From: Bacteroidaceae bacterium
Lineage (GTDB): Bacteria > Bacteroidota > Bacteroidia > Bacteroidales > Bacteroidaceae
Direction of reading: 5' to 3'
Assembly (NCBI GenBank): GCA_900770665.1
Contig: CAAGKZ010000026.1
Coordinates: 1 to 31,038 of the forward strand
DNA: 31,038 nt
Made by a program: the position numbers and the translations under genes. Numbering within the stretch: the stretch's first letter is position 1; every line of letters starts with the position of its first letter. Positions 14,459 to 22,293 of this stretch are shown here, piece after piece. The notes under the pieces were generated by a model. That model searched no databases. It worked only from the letters and a program-made list of their open reading frames with translations, and had not been told where the DNA came from.

Positions 14459-15094
14459 TTATTCGAATATCAGCCTGCCGAACTGCTCGGGGCGGTGAAA
14501 ACTGGGCTCTTTCCACTCGATGGGATTCCACGAGAGGAAATGTGGGGTAGGGAGCTCGTCGCCACACTTGTAGAAATTGGCAGTCATCTCCTTGCCGTCG
14601 AATGTCTCGACACCACTGCGGAACAGGGCTGTTGCAGGGATAACCTCGACAACACTCCACGAATGTTCGCCCATGCGCAACTCAAACGGTTCTGTTCCCA
14701 ATGACGGGGTACGTGCAACGCTGTCAAGCACCTCTTTACAGGCCGACTCCTTTGGTGCATCGGCCGGATGCCACGCAAGCAACAGTTTGCCAGTGCAGGT
14801 ACACTCGAAATTGTAATAGTCAAGGTTGCCTTGGGGCGACACAAAGAACTCCACGCAAGGGTCGGTCCAGGTGCGTCCTTGGTCTTCGGTTACAGCAGCC
14901 TTGATGTCATTCTCGGTAACAAAGAACTTTATATACAGACGCTGGCCGTCATGGAACAACTTAAAGCCGGCATTAGGTGTATAAGGGAACTCTCCCGGCC
15001 AGTTGCAGCAGTCGATGGCATGTAACGGGAGTGTATCGAAAATTTTGTCGAGGTTTCCCTCCGGAACAATCTTTGGAACATTGATAGTCTTCAT
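14459..15094 (-). CDS. CBM9-like (carbohydrate-binding family 9-like) protein
   Basis: The 211-residue product has no signal peptide. The pattern L-Y-I-K-F-F-V-T-E-N-D-I-K-A ... W-T-D-P-C-V-E-F-F-V-S-P-Q-G-N-L-D-Y-Y-N-F-E (about 53-95), the W-x-V-E-V-I-P segment near 145-152 and the ending L-S-W-N-P-I ... P-E-Q-F-G-R-L-I-F-E match the CBM9-like beta-sandwich family (DOMON-type fold). In Bacteroidota these stand-alone proteins are common and mostly uncharacterised. Lack of an export signal is odd for a carbohydrate-binding module and suggests an intracellular ligand. The patatin/barrel gene follows on the same strand. Confidence 0.82.
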   Translation of the reverse strand: MKTINVPKIVPEGNLDKIFDTLPLHAIDCCNWPGEFPYTPNAGFKLFHDGQRLYIKFFVTENDIKAAVTEDQGRTWTDPCVEFFVSPQGNLDYYNFECTCTGKLLLAWHPADAPKESACKEVLDSVARTPSLGTEPFELRMGEHSWSVVEVIPATALFRSGVETFDGKEMTANFYKCGDELPTPHFLSWNPIEWKEPSFHRPEQFGRLIFE

Positions 15095-15118
15095 ATATTC
15101 AAGTTATAGGTTTATATG

Positions 15119-15126
15119 CGAAGATA
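15119..15126 (-). promoter_or_regulatory. probable -7 box of the CBM9-like gene
   Basis: TATCTTCG on the minus strand lies 24 nt before the ATG. It is the same near-consensus octamer as at 5754 and 24498. No -33 TTTG is seen. Confidence 0.45.
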
Positions 15127-15256
15127 TATCAAAAAAAACATAATGCCACTTTTTTGGAGTTTTTTTAACGATTATTGCACAACATCGTTTTTTCCGATAG
15201 GTATTATCGTAAAAATAGATGGATTTATAGTGTGAAAATAAATTATAGATTGTAAT

Positions 15257-15287
15257 TTTGTGCAAAATTTTGCAGAACATACTTTTG
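15257..15287 (+). promoter_or_regulatory. consensus promoter of the SLC13-type transporter gene
   Basis: TTTG (15257-15260) is followed after exactly 19 nt by TACTTTTG (15280-15287), a full Bacteroidota promoter match. The predicted leader is about 34 nt. An overlapping TAATTTTG (15253-15260) could be a second -7 box. Confidence 0.75.
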
Positions 15288-15327
15288 GACAAAAATATAT
15301 AACATAAACATTTAATATTAACTAACT

Positions 15328-16821
15328 ATGTTCAAAAATTTCCCGGGATACAGCGTTCTGGAAAAACTCCAGAAGAACAAATCCCACAAGAGAGAGAGAA
15401 AACTCCCTTTGAATGCAATCAAGTTGCTGTTTATCGTTGCAATCTCTTTGGTTGTAGCACTTATCCCTACTGAATCATTCGGTATCGAGGGCCTGACAGC
15501 CATTCACCAGCGCATTATTGCTCTGTTTGTTTTTGCAGCACTTATGTGGCTTACAGAGACAATGCCTTCATGGGTTACATCAATGATTGTTGTAACTGTA
15601 ATGTTGTTTACAGTTTCTACAAGTGCATTCAGTTTCCTCCGCCCTGAAGACGGTGCAGGTTTGGTTCCTTTCAAGAGCATCTTTGCATGTTTCTCTAATC
15701 CGACCATCATGCTCTTCATCGGTGGTTTTGTGTTGGCCATCGGTTTGACAAAAGTAAAGCTCGACGTAGCTCTTGCACGTGTTCTTCTCAAGCCCTTCGG
15801 CACACGTTCCGAGATTGTGTTGCTCGGTTTCATCCTTGTAACAGCCATATTCTCGGCATTCGTGAGCAACACTGCTACTGCAGCCATGATGCTCGCGTTC
15901 CTTACACCGGTATTGAAATCTTTGCCTGCAGATGGTAAAGGCCGCATCGCTCTTGCCCTTGCGATCCCCGTAGGTGCAAACCTCGGTGGTATGATTACAC
16001 CAATCGGTACACCTCCTAACATGATTGCACTCGATTACCTTTCATCACAGGGTATGGGTATCAGCTTCGTGGACTGGACAATCAAGATGGCTCCATTCGT
16101 TATAGTACTTCTCGTTCTTTCATGGTTCCTGTTGCGTATTCTTTTCCCATTCAAACAGAAGCACATCAAGATTGAGATTGAGGGTGATATCCGTTGGGAT
16201 TACAAAACATGGTCTGTCGTTGTTGCATTTGCAGTTACAATCTTCATGTGGATGTTCGGTACCGACCTTTGGGGTATCGATACAAACGTTGTGGCAATGT
16301 TGCCTATTGCAATATTCTGTGCTACAGGTATCCTTACTCGCCGTGACCTTGAGGAAATCAACTGGAGCGTACTGTGGATGGTTGCCGGTGGTTTCGCACT
16401 TGGTGTAGCATTGAACTATGCAGACAAGGGTAGTGCAAGCCTTAGCAGCCTCATTGTTTCATCTGTTCCATTCGACAAATTCTCTCCATTGATGGTGATG
16501 ATTCTTGCAGGTCTCATCTGCTTTGCATTCTCAAACTTCATTTCTCACTCGGCTGCAACATCATTGCTCGTTCCTGTGCTTGGTGTGGTAGCAGGAGGTC
16601 TCGGCACAGCGCTCGACAAATTCGGTGGTCCACAGGCAATGTTGGTAGGTATTGCTATTGCATCTTCTGTATCAATGATTCTGCCTATCAGTACACCTCC
16701 TAACGCCATTGCTCACTCAACAGGCTTCATCCAGCAGAAGGATATGATGAAGGTTGGTATCATCATCGGTCTCCTGGGTCTTGCACTCGGCTACGGAATG
16801 TTGATTTTTATCGGTTTCTAA
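15328..16821 (+). CDS. SLC13/DASS-family anion:sodium symporter
   Basis: This inner-membrane carrier takes up dicarboxylates (such as succinate) or sulfate with sodium ions. The 497-residue protein has about 11-12 membrane segments. The two inverted repeats of the family each show their sodium/substrate motif pair: S180-N-T182 with ITPIGTPPN (223-231), and S-N-F-I-S-H-S-A-A-T (402-411) with ISTPPNAIA (454-462). The substrate cannot be read from the sequence; C4-dicarboxylates are most likely for a gut anaerobe. It has a consensus promoter and is followed by a hairpin and then a LysR regulator gene on the same strand, which may control it. Confidence 0.93.
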   Translation: MFKNFPGYSVLEKLQKNKSHKRERKLPLNAIKLLFIVAISLVVALIPTESFGIEGLTAIHQRIIALFVFAALMWLTETMPSWVTSMIVVTVMLFTVSTSAFSFLRPEDGAGLVPFKSIFACFSNPTIMLFIGGFVLAIGLTKVKLDVALARVLLKPFGTRSEIVLLGFILVTAIFSAFVSNTATAAMMLAFLTPVLKSLPADGKGRIALALAIPVGANLGGMITPIGTPPNMIALDYLSSQGMGISFVDWTIKMAPFVIVLLVLSWFLLRILFPFKQKHIKIEIEGDIRWDYKTWSVVVAFAVTIFMWMFGTDLWGIDTNVVAMLPIAIFCATGILTRRDLEEINWSVLWMVAGGFALGVALNYADKGSASLSSLIVSSVPFDKFSPLMVMILAGLICFAFSNFISHSAATSLLVPVLGVVAGGLGTALDKFGGPQAMLVGIAIASSVSMILPISTPPNAIAHSTGFIQQKDMMKVGIIIGLLGLALGYGMLIFIGF

Positions 16822-16844
16822 ATTAGAACCTATCATTTATAATT

Positions 16845-16876
16845 TCTGCTCCGCATAATTCGTTATGTGGAGCAGA
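16845..16876 (+). terminator. 14-bp hairpin with TTCG loop after the transporter gene
   Basis: TCTGCTCCGCATAA pairs fully (one G-T wobble) with TTATGTGGAGCAGA around a TTCG tetraloop, an extra-stable RNA loop. The following T-run (TTTCTT) is weak, so termination may be partial and allow some read-through into the LysR gene. Confidence 0.8.
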
Positions 16877-16918
16877 TTTCTTATATTCGCACCCGAAACG
16901 GAAAACAGATACATAAAA

Positions 16919-17824
16919 ATGGAGTTGCGACAACTTAAATATTTTGTAAAGAGCGCCGAATACCTGAACTTCTCGGTAGCTGCCAAACACCTGTATATTA
17001 CACAGAGTACACTCTCGCAGCAAATCAAACAACTTGAATTTGAATTGGGTTTTGAGCTCTTTTTACGCAACAGCAGGCATATTACGCTCACCGAGGCCGG
17101 CGAAGAGTTTCTGCCATTTGCCCGCAAGACAATACAGGATGCCGAGGATGGCGTACAGCGTCTCTATGACCTGCAGCACGTGAAGACAGGCACACTGAAA
17201 ATTGGTGTGACATACAGTCTCAGCACTGTTCTCACCGAGGGTGTAATCTGTTTCTTGAAAGAGTTTCCGGGTATAAAGCTTGAAATTATTTACAAGACCG
17301 TTGACGAACTGCTTGAACTTTTGCGTGAACGCAAAGTCGATTTCATCCTCTCCTACAAGCCTTTATGCGATGCGCCCGATATTGATTCCATGCCACTGTT
17401 CGAGAATGCCCTCGCTGTTGTGGTTTCAAAAGAACACCCGCTTGCAACACGCAAGGATATAAAGTTGCACGAACTTGTAGGGAAAACACTGCTGTTGCCT
17501 TCAAAAGGACTGCAGGCACGCACCATGCTCGACCGTCTCACCGAGAAGGAGGGTATAGAACTACATTCAAGTCTGGAGCTTAATGAAACGAACATCCTTT
17601 TACAGATGGTTGCAACAGGGCATTACGCCACAATACTCTCGACTTCGGCAGTGTTTGGCAAGCCACGTTTCAAGGCAATACCGCTCAACGAAACAGGCAA
17701 CACGATGGAAGCCTCACTGTTAAGACTGAAGGACACATATCAAAAGACAGCAGCAAAAGAGTTTATTAGAATACTGCTTGAGACCGACGCTGTAAAACGA
17801 AGGCTGATGAACATGTTCGAATAA
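16919..17824 (+). CDS. LysR-family transcriptional regulator
   Basis: The ATG at 16919 (301 residues) gives the standard start MELRQLKYFV. A longer reading frame begins inside the preceding hairpin and is not likely. The winged helix-turn-helix (1-60) is typical: F-S-V-A-A-K-H-L-Y-I-T-Q-S-T-L-S-Q-Q-I. The C-terminal part (about 88-290) is a periplasmic-binding-protein-like effector domain beginning G-T-L-K-I-G-V. No OxyR-type redox cysteine pair is seen. It lies just downstream of the SLC13-type transporter gene and may respond to that transporter's substrate. The target and inducer are unknown. Confidence 0.93.
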   Translation: MELRQLKYFVKSAEYLNFSVAAKHLYITQSTLSQQIKQLEFELGFELFLRNSRHITLTEAGEEFLPFARKTIQDAEDGVQRLYDLQHVKTGTLKIGVTYSLSTVLTEGVICFLKEFPGIKLEIIYKTVDELLELLRERKVDFILSYKPLCDAPDIDSMPLFENALAVVVSKEHPLATRKDIKLHELVGKTLLLPSKGLQARTMLDRLTEKEGIELHSSLELNETNILLQMVATGHYATILSTSAVFGKPRFKAIPLNETGNTMEASLLRLKDTYQKTAAKEFIRILLETDAVKRRLMNMFE

Positions 17825-17858
17825 GAGAGCGAAAGCAAAAGCTACTACATTATTATAC

Positions 17859-17891
17859 AAAAAAGACATTGCCGTCGGCAATGTCTTTTTA
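17859..17891. terminator. bidirectional terminator between LysR and DUF1573 genes
   Basis: A perfect stem (AAAAAGACATTGCC with GGCAATGTCTTTTT) around a 3-nt loop has A and T runs on both sides, so it can end both convergent transcripts. Confidence 0.93.
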
Positions 17892-17908
17892 TACATATAT
17901 AAAACCTG

Positions 17909-18334
17909 TCACTCTTCAATCTCTATAATCTCATTCTCCTGAACCTTAGCAGGGAGCATCTCGCCCTTGATATACACCTTTGTCATCTCAGTCTTGGCAT
18001 TGCTGTGCACGGTTATACTGGTTCTGAATTTACGCGGAGCACTTTTCTCGCCATTGAAGATTACAATGATAGAGTCCTGAGCGCCTGGTTTGATGGCATG
18101 AGTAGGAAACTCCTTGCCCGTACAACGGCAACTGGTGAATATCTGGTGTATATACAAATCGGCATCACCTGTGTTTGTGAACACAAAGGCACATTTGCGT
18201 ATCGGGGTCTCGCGGCCGAATTTTCCCAAATCTATTGTAGTCTGTTCAAACTTTATGTCGGCACGTTTGGGGTCGTCGGCCTTTGTTACAATGGAGACAA
18301 AGGTACATAATATAAGAAATAGAATCTTTTTCAT
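17909..18334 (-). CDS. DUF1573 domain protein, secreted
   Basis: The 141-residue product has a signal peptide (MKKILFLILCTFVSIVTKA). One DUF1573 immunoglobulin-like domain is visible: I-K-F-E-Q-T-T-I-D-L-G-K-F, then F-V-F-T-N-T-G-D-A-D-L-Y-I, then T-S-C-R-C-T, where the family usually has S-C-G-C-T. Such proteins are common in Bacteroidota and their role is unknown. It ends in an acidic tail (ENEIIEIEE). It lies 69 nt downstream of the RSH gene and has its own probable -7 box. Confidence 0.88.
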   Translation of the reverse strand: MKKILFLILCTFVSIVTKADDPKRADIKFEQTTIDLGKFGRETPIRKCAFVFTNTGDADLYIHQIFTSCRCTGKEFPTHAIKPGAQDSIIVIFNGEKSAPRKFRTSITVHSNAKTEMTKVYIKGEMLPAKVQENEIIEIEE

Positions 18335-18358
18335 TTTATTGTGTTTGTTTTACTTATG

Positions 18359-18366
18359 CAAAAGTA
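18359..18366 (-). promoter_or_regulatory. -7 box of the DUF1573 gene
   Basis: TACTTTTG on the minus strand matches TAnnTTTG and lies 24 nt before the ATG. No -33 box is seen at the usual spacing. Confidence 0.5.
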
Positions 18367-18403
18367 GTGCAATTCAAGGGATTTACCTCCCATTTATATT
18401 TTT

Positions 18404-20611
18404 TTAACCACGTTTCACCTGTTTCACACCCTTTATACCCTCAATCTTGGCAATAAGTTTATTAAGTTTTGTATTGCCGCCGACGAGTAACGAGAGTGTC
18501 CCCGAGAAGAGGGTATCGTGTGCCTCTATGTTGATACCGCGCATGATGACATCTTTCTCTTGTGAGATAACAGATGTTATGTTGGTCACAACGCCGATAT
18601 TGTCATTACCCACAACACGCAATGTAACAGGGAACAGGGCATTGCTGTTCTCGAACTCGCTCCAGCGTGCCTCAATGACACGGTAGGGGAAACGCTCCTG
18701 CAACTGAGGCGCATTGGCACAATCCTTGCGATGTATTGATATTCCGCCGTTGATTGTCACGAATCCGAACACGTCGTCACCAAAAATAGGAGAGCAGCAC
18801 TTCGCCAATTTGTAGTCGACACCTTTGAGGTTGCGTTCAATGATGAGCACATCACCTGCGCCACTCTGTTCCTTGCCGGTAAATGTGAAATCCCCGGCGC
18901 TGCGTTGCGGCTCGTTATTCTCGCTTTCGGGGTTCAGCAGTGCCTGGTATCTCTTTATTACATCGGCAATGTCAATCACGCCGTCCGACACGTTCTGGTA
19001 GAAGTCTGTCAGACGTTTGAATCCCATCTTGCGTATCAGGTGGTCCATGATGGACTCGTCGAACTCAATCTTGTGGTTCTTTAGCTTGCGCACAATTGTC
19101 TCGCGTCCCATGTCGGCCTGCTTGGCGCGTATTTCCTTCAATGCCTGACGTATTTTTGCACGGGCACGTCCTGTCTGCGCAATGTTCAGCCAGGCAAGTT
19201 TAGGCGTCTGGCTATTAGAGGTGATGATCTCAACCTGGTCGCCATTGTTCAGTGTGTGGCGCAAGGGTACGTTGCGTCCGTTGACAAGCGCACCTGTACA
19301 GCGACATCCAAGTCCCGTGTGGATGGAGAATGCAAAGTCAAGGATTGTAGCACCTTTGGCAAGACGGTAGAGGTCGCCCTTGGGGGTAAAGATAAAGATT
19401 TCATCCTTGTAGAGTTCCATCTTGAACTTGCTCTCAACAGCACTCTCTTCACTCATATTCTCAAGTGTGTCACGGATGGACGCAAGCAGGTTGTCAAGTC
19501 CCTTTTCGCTCTGCACGCCCTTGTAGCGCCAGTGCGCGGCAAGACCATGCTCGGCAACCTCATCCATGCGTTCGGTACGTATCTGCACCTCGACCCAACG
19601 GCCTTCGGGACCCATAACCGTTGTATGCAGGGACTCATAGCCGTTGCTCTTTGGCACTGAGAGCCAGTCGCGCAGACGGTGAGGGTTTGGGGTGTACATG
19701 TCGGCCACGATTGAATAGACCTGCCAGCACTCACTCTTTTCGTTCTGTGGCATGCTGTCAATGATTATTCTGATGGCAAAGAGGTCATATATCTGTTCGA
19801 ACGAACACTGCTGCTTCTTCATCTTCTGCCAGATGGAGTTGATGGACTTTGTACGTCCCTTTATGCGGAACTTTATATGCGGCTGCATCTTCAACTGCTT
19901 TTCAATAGGCTTGATGAACGATGCAATGTAGTCTTCGCGTGAAGCTGCCGTCTCCTCGAGTTTGCGGCTCAGTTCAGCATAAATTTCGGTCTCGGTATAA
20001 CGCAGGGCAAGATCCTCCATCTCCGACTTGAGTTTATAGAAACCAAGTTTATGCGCCAATGGAATATACAGTTTTGAGGCCTCGTTGGCAACAAGACGTC
20101 GTGCCTCGTCATTGTCCGAGTCGAAAAGCCCACGCAACATCACAAGACGGCTTGCAATCATGATGAGAATGACGCGCATGTCATTTGTGAACGAGAGCAA
20201 CAGATTTCTGAAGTTCTCGGACTCGATGGTGGGGCTTTTTGCATAGAGAGAGTTAATCTGCATCAGATTAGTGAGGATTTTTGTGACACTCTCGCCATAA
20301 ATATCCTTTATCTCATCTATGCTTGCCGAGCCGGCATTGACGCAACGGTTCAGCAGAATACTTGTTATTATTTCGTTCTGGAAACCAATCTCATTACCAA
20401 CAAGTACCGCTGTCTGCATATCGGTGACCACAGGACTGAACCCAAGAGCATCCCTTGTAATCCTGCCATCCGCAATGGCACTCAATGTTCTCTCGTGTAT
20501 ATATTTATATGCATCCGACTCAACACCGCCTTCAATATTCTTTACAAGGATATCTGTCAGTTCAAGGATTACTTTTTTCTCATCGTCAGTATGTATCAAT
20601 AGCTCATTCAT
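18404..20611 (-). CDS. relA: RelA/SpoT homolog, (p)ppGpp synthetase with inactive hydrolase domain
   Basis: The 735-residue product has the full long-RSH layout: N-terminal hydrolase-type domain (about 20-200), synthetase domain (about 230-350), TGS (404-465), zinc-finger/conserved-cysteine domain (about 590-645, with C605, C606, H627, C631) and ACT (about 655-733). The synthetase looks intact (RIKGRTKSINSIWQKM; R312-L-R-D315-W ... K-S-N-G-Y-E-S-L-H-T; E-V-Q-I-R-T). The hydrolase does not: the H-D pair reads N88-R89, the first metal histidine is missing near residue 64, and A-D-R-L-H-N reads A-S-R-L-V-M (153-158). It should make but not degrade the alarmone on starvation. The RLRD motif resembles the RxKD type of bifunctional enzymes rather than the ExDD type of E. 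coli RelA. Confidence 0.92.
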   Translation of the reverse strand: MNELLIHTDDEKKVILELTDILVKNIEGGVESDAYKYIHERTLSAIADGRITRDALGFSPVVTDMQTAVLVGNEIGFQNEIITSILLNRCVNAGSASIDEIKDIYGESVTKILTNLMQINSLYAKSPTIESENFRNLLLSFTNDMRVILIMIASRLVMLRGLFDSDNDEARRLVANEASKLYIPLAHKLGFYKLKSEMEDLALRYTETEIYAELSRKLEETAASREDYIASFIKPIEKQLKMQPHIKFRIKGRTKSINSIWQKMKKQQCSFEQIYDLFAIRIIIDSMPQNEKSECWQVYSIVADMYTPNPHRLRDWLSVPKSNGYESLHTTVMGPEGRWVEVQIRTERMDEVAEHGLAAHWRYKGVQSEKGLDNLLASIRDTLENMSEESAVESKFKMELYKDEIFIFTPKGDLYRLAKGATILDFAFSIHTGLGCRCTGALVNGRNVPLRHTLNNGDQVEIITSNSQTPKLAWLNIAQTGRARAKIRQALKEIRAKQADMGRETIVRKLKNHKIEFDESIMDHLIRKMGFKRLTDFYQNVSDGVIDIADVIKRYQALLNPESENNEPQRSAGDFTFTGKEQSGAGDVLIIERNLKGVDYKLAKCCSPIFGDDVFGFVTINGGISIHRKDCANAPQLQERFPYRVIEARWSEFENSNALFPVTLRVVGNDNIGVVTNITSVISQEKDVIMRGINIEAHDTLFSGTLSLLVGGNTKLNKLIAKIEGIKGVKQVKRG

Positions 20612-20637
20612 AGTTGTATTTTACTCCTTTCAAACCG

Positions 20638-20645
20638 CGAATTTA
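20638..20645 (-). promoter_or_regulatory. possible -7 box of the RSH gene
   Basis: TAAATTCG on the minus strand is one base off TAnnTTTG, 27 nt before the ATG. This is a weak call, in the short region shared with the divergent DUF4301 promoter. Confidence 0.3.
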
Positions 20646-20673
20646 CTTTTTATATTTTAAAAATCAGCATTTT

Positions 20674-20705
20674 TTTGTCTTTTATAGAAATTATTCCTAT
20701 TTTCG
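20674..20705 (+). promoter_or_regulatory. promoter of the DUF4301 gene
   Basis: TTTG (20674-20677) and TATTTTCG (20698-20705) are 20 nt apart, close to the Bacteroidota consensus. The start point would be near 20712, which supports the ATG at 20738 rather than an upstream in-frame start. Confidence 0.6.
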
Positions 20706-20737
20706 CTCACAGAAAAACTTATAAATCAACAATAACT

Positions 20738-22252
20738 ATGATTAGCAAATCAGACCAGTTGCTTTTGAGCAAGAAGGGCATTTCGGCCGAAGCCGTTGCC
20801 GAACAGTTAAAAAGATTTGAAACAGGTTTCCCGTTCCTTAAGCTTGAAGGGGCTGCAACAACCGAGAGGGGAGTGCTTGCTCCCACGCAGCAGGAGATTG
20901 AGGAGTACCTGAAAGAGTGGGACGGCTATTGCGCTACAGGCAATGCCATCCTCAAGTTCGTTCCCGCTTCGGGCGCAGCCAGCCGCATGTTCAAGGACCT
21001 CTTCTCGTTCTTGAGCGCCGACTACGATGTCCCCACAAACGATTTCGAGAAAAAGTTCTTCGAGAACATCGAGAAATTCGCATTCTATGCCGACCTGAAC
21101 GACATGTGCGTAAAGAACAATAACCTGACAATAAAGGAACTCATTGAAAAGGGCGACTACAAGAACGTAGTGTTCAACCTGCTCGACTTTACAGGCCTCA
21201 ATTATGGTTCTTTGCCAAAGGGCTTGCTCAAGTTCCACAGCTATGAGGAGGCGGCACGCACATCGGCCGAGGAGCACTTTGTTGAAGGTGCGCTCTATGC
21301 AGCAACCAACGGTGTTGTAAAGCTCCATTTCACTGTTTCACCCAACCACAAGGCACTCTTCGAAGAGCTCGTTGCCGAACGTAAGGCGCACTATGAGCAA
21401 CTCTTCAATGTGAAATATGACATCACATTCTCGGAGCAGAAGCAGAGCACCGATACCATTGCAGCCAATGCCGACAACACACCATTCCGCGAGAACGGAG
21501 CGCTGTTGTTCCGTCCCGGCGGTCATGGCGCCCTCATCGAGAACCTCAACGACATTGATGCCGATGTCATCTTCATCAAGAACATCGACAACGTGGTTCC
21601 CGACCGCCTGAAACCCGATACCGTTACATACAAGAAACTGCTTGCCGGTATCCTCGTGAACATGCAGAAGAAGGTATACGAATATCTGCAGCTTATTGAC
21701 AGCGGCAAATATACCCACGAGCAGGTTGAGGAGATGATACACTTCCTGCAGCACGACTTGCAGTGCCGCAATGCCGAGATAAAGGATATGGAGGATTGCG
21801 ACCTCGTACTCTACTTGCGCAAGAAGTTCAACCGTCCAATGCGCGTGTGCGGTATGGTAAAGAATGTAGGAGAGCCCGGCGGTGGTCCATTCCTCGCATA
21901 CAACAGTGACGGAACCGTATCATTGCAGATTCTTGAGAGCTCACAGATTGACATGGCGAATGCCGAGGCAAAGGCGATGTTCGAGAACGGCACACACTTC
22001 AACCCGGTTGACCTTGTTTGCGCAGTCAAGAACTACAAGGGCGAGAAGTTCGACCTTCCAAAGTATGTCGACCACAACACGGGCTTCATCTCACACAAGT
22101 CAAAGAACGGCCGCGAACTCAAGGCAATGGAGTTGCCTGGTCTTTGGAACGGTGCAATGAGCGACTGGAACACAATATTTGTCGAGGTGCCGCTCATCAC
22201 CTTCAACCCCGTAAAGACAGTGAACGACCTGTTGCGCGATGTGCATCAGTAA
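20738..22252 (+). CDS. DUF4301 family protein, nucleotidyltransferase-like
   Basis: The predicted product has 504 residues, is cytoplasmic and belongs to the Bacteroidota family DUF4301. Segments in order resemble sugar-phosphate nucleotidyltransferases (GT-A fold): a glycine/serine loop with Arg, KFVPASGAASRMFKDL (73-88); L-P-K-G-L-L-K-F-H-S-Y (159-169); E-E-H-F-V-E-G-A-L-Y-A-A (178-189) followed by a hydrophobic strand; and F-R-P-G-G-H-G-A-L (258-266) followed by D-V-I-F-I-K-N-I-D-N-V (276-286). The last pair is very like the P-P-G-H-G-D and F-I-x-N-x-D-N segments of UDP-sugar pyrophosphorylases. I infer an NTP-dependent transferase; the substrate is unknown. The promoter near 20674 excludes the longer frame. 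A perfect palindrome follows the stop. Confidence 0.85.
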   Translation: MISKSDQLLLSKKGISAEAVAEQLKRFETGFPFLKLEGAATTERGVLAPTQQEIEEYLKEWDGYCATGNAILKFVPASGAASRMFKDLFSFLSADYDVPTNDFEKKFFENIEKFAFYADLNDMCVKNNNLTIKELIEKGDYKNVVFNLLDFTGLNYGSLPKGLLKFHSYEEAARTSAEEHFVEGALYAATNGVVKLHFTVSPNHKALFEELVAERKAHYEQLFNVKYDITFSEQKQSTDTIAANADNTPFRENGALLFRPGGHGALIENLNDIDADVIFIKNIDNVVPDRLKPDTVTYKKLLAGILVNMQKKVYEYLQLIDSGKYTHEQVEEMIHFLQHDLQCRNAEIKDMEDCDLVLYLRKKFNRPMRVCGMVKNVGEPGGGPFLAYNSDGTVSLQILESSQIDMANAEAKAMFENGTHFNPVDLVCAVKNYKGEKFDLPKYVDHNTGFISHKSKNGRELKAMELPGLWNGAMSDWNTIFVEVPLITFNPVKTVNDLLRDVHQ

Positions 22253-22290
22253 AACATTCAAGGAGACCGAATTCGGTCTCCTTGAATGTT
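22253..22290 (+). terminator. 38-nt perfect palindrome after DUF4301
   Basis: The stem arm AACATTCAAGGAGACCGAA is mirrored exactly, directly after the TAA stop. Only a short T stretch (GTTTAT) follows. It ends 3 nt before the possible start codon of the next gene. Confidence 0.85.
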
Positions 22291-22293
22291 TAT

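Noticed and set aside
14367..14660. Minus-strand frame of 97 codons overlapping the CBM9-like gene and ending in ATGA with the patatin gene start
   Set aside because: The first two thirds shadow the CBM9-like gene, whose own C-terminus is natural for the family. The last 33 codons (14371-14458) are unrecognised; the ATGA overlap is suggestive but could be chance.
22018..22293. N-terminal extension of the unknown gene overlapping DUF4301
   Set aside because: It lies in a different frame inside the DUF4301 coding region and would place a perfect palindrome inside the protein; the start at 22294 or 22312 is more plausible.
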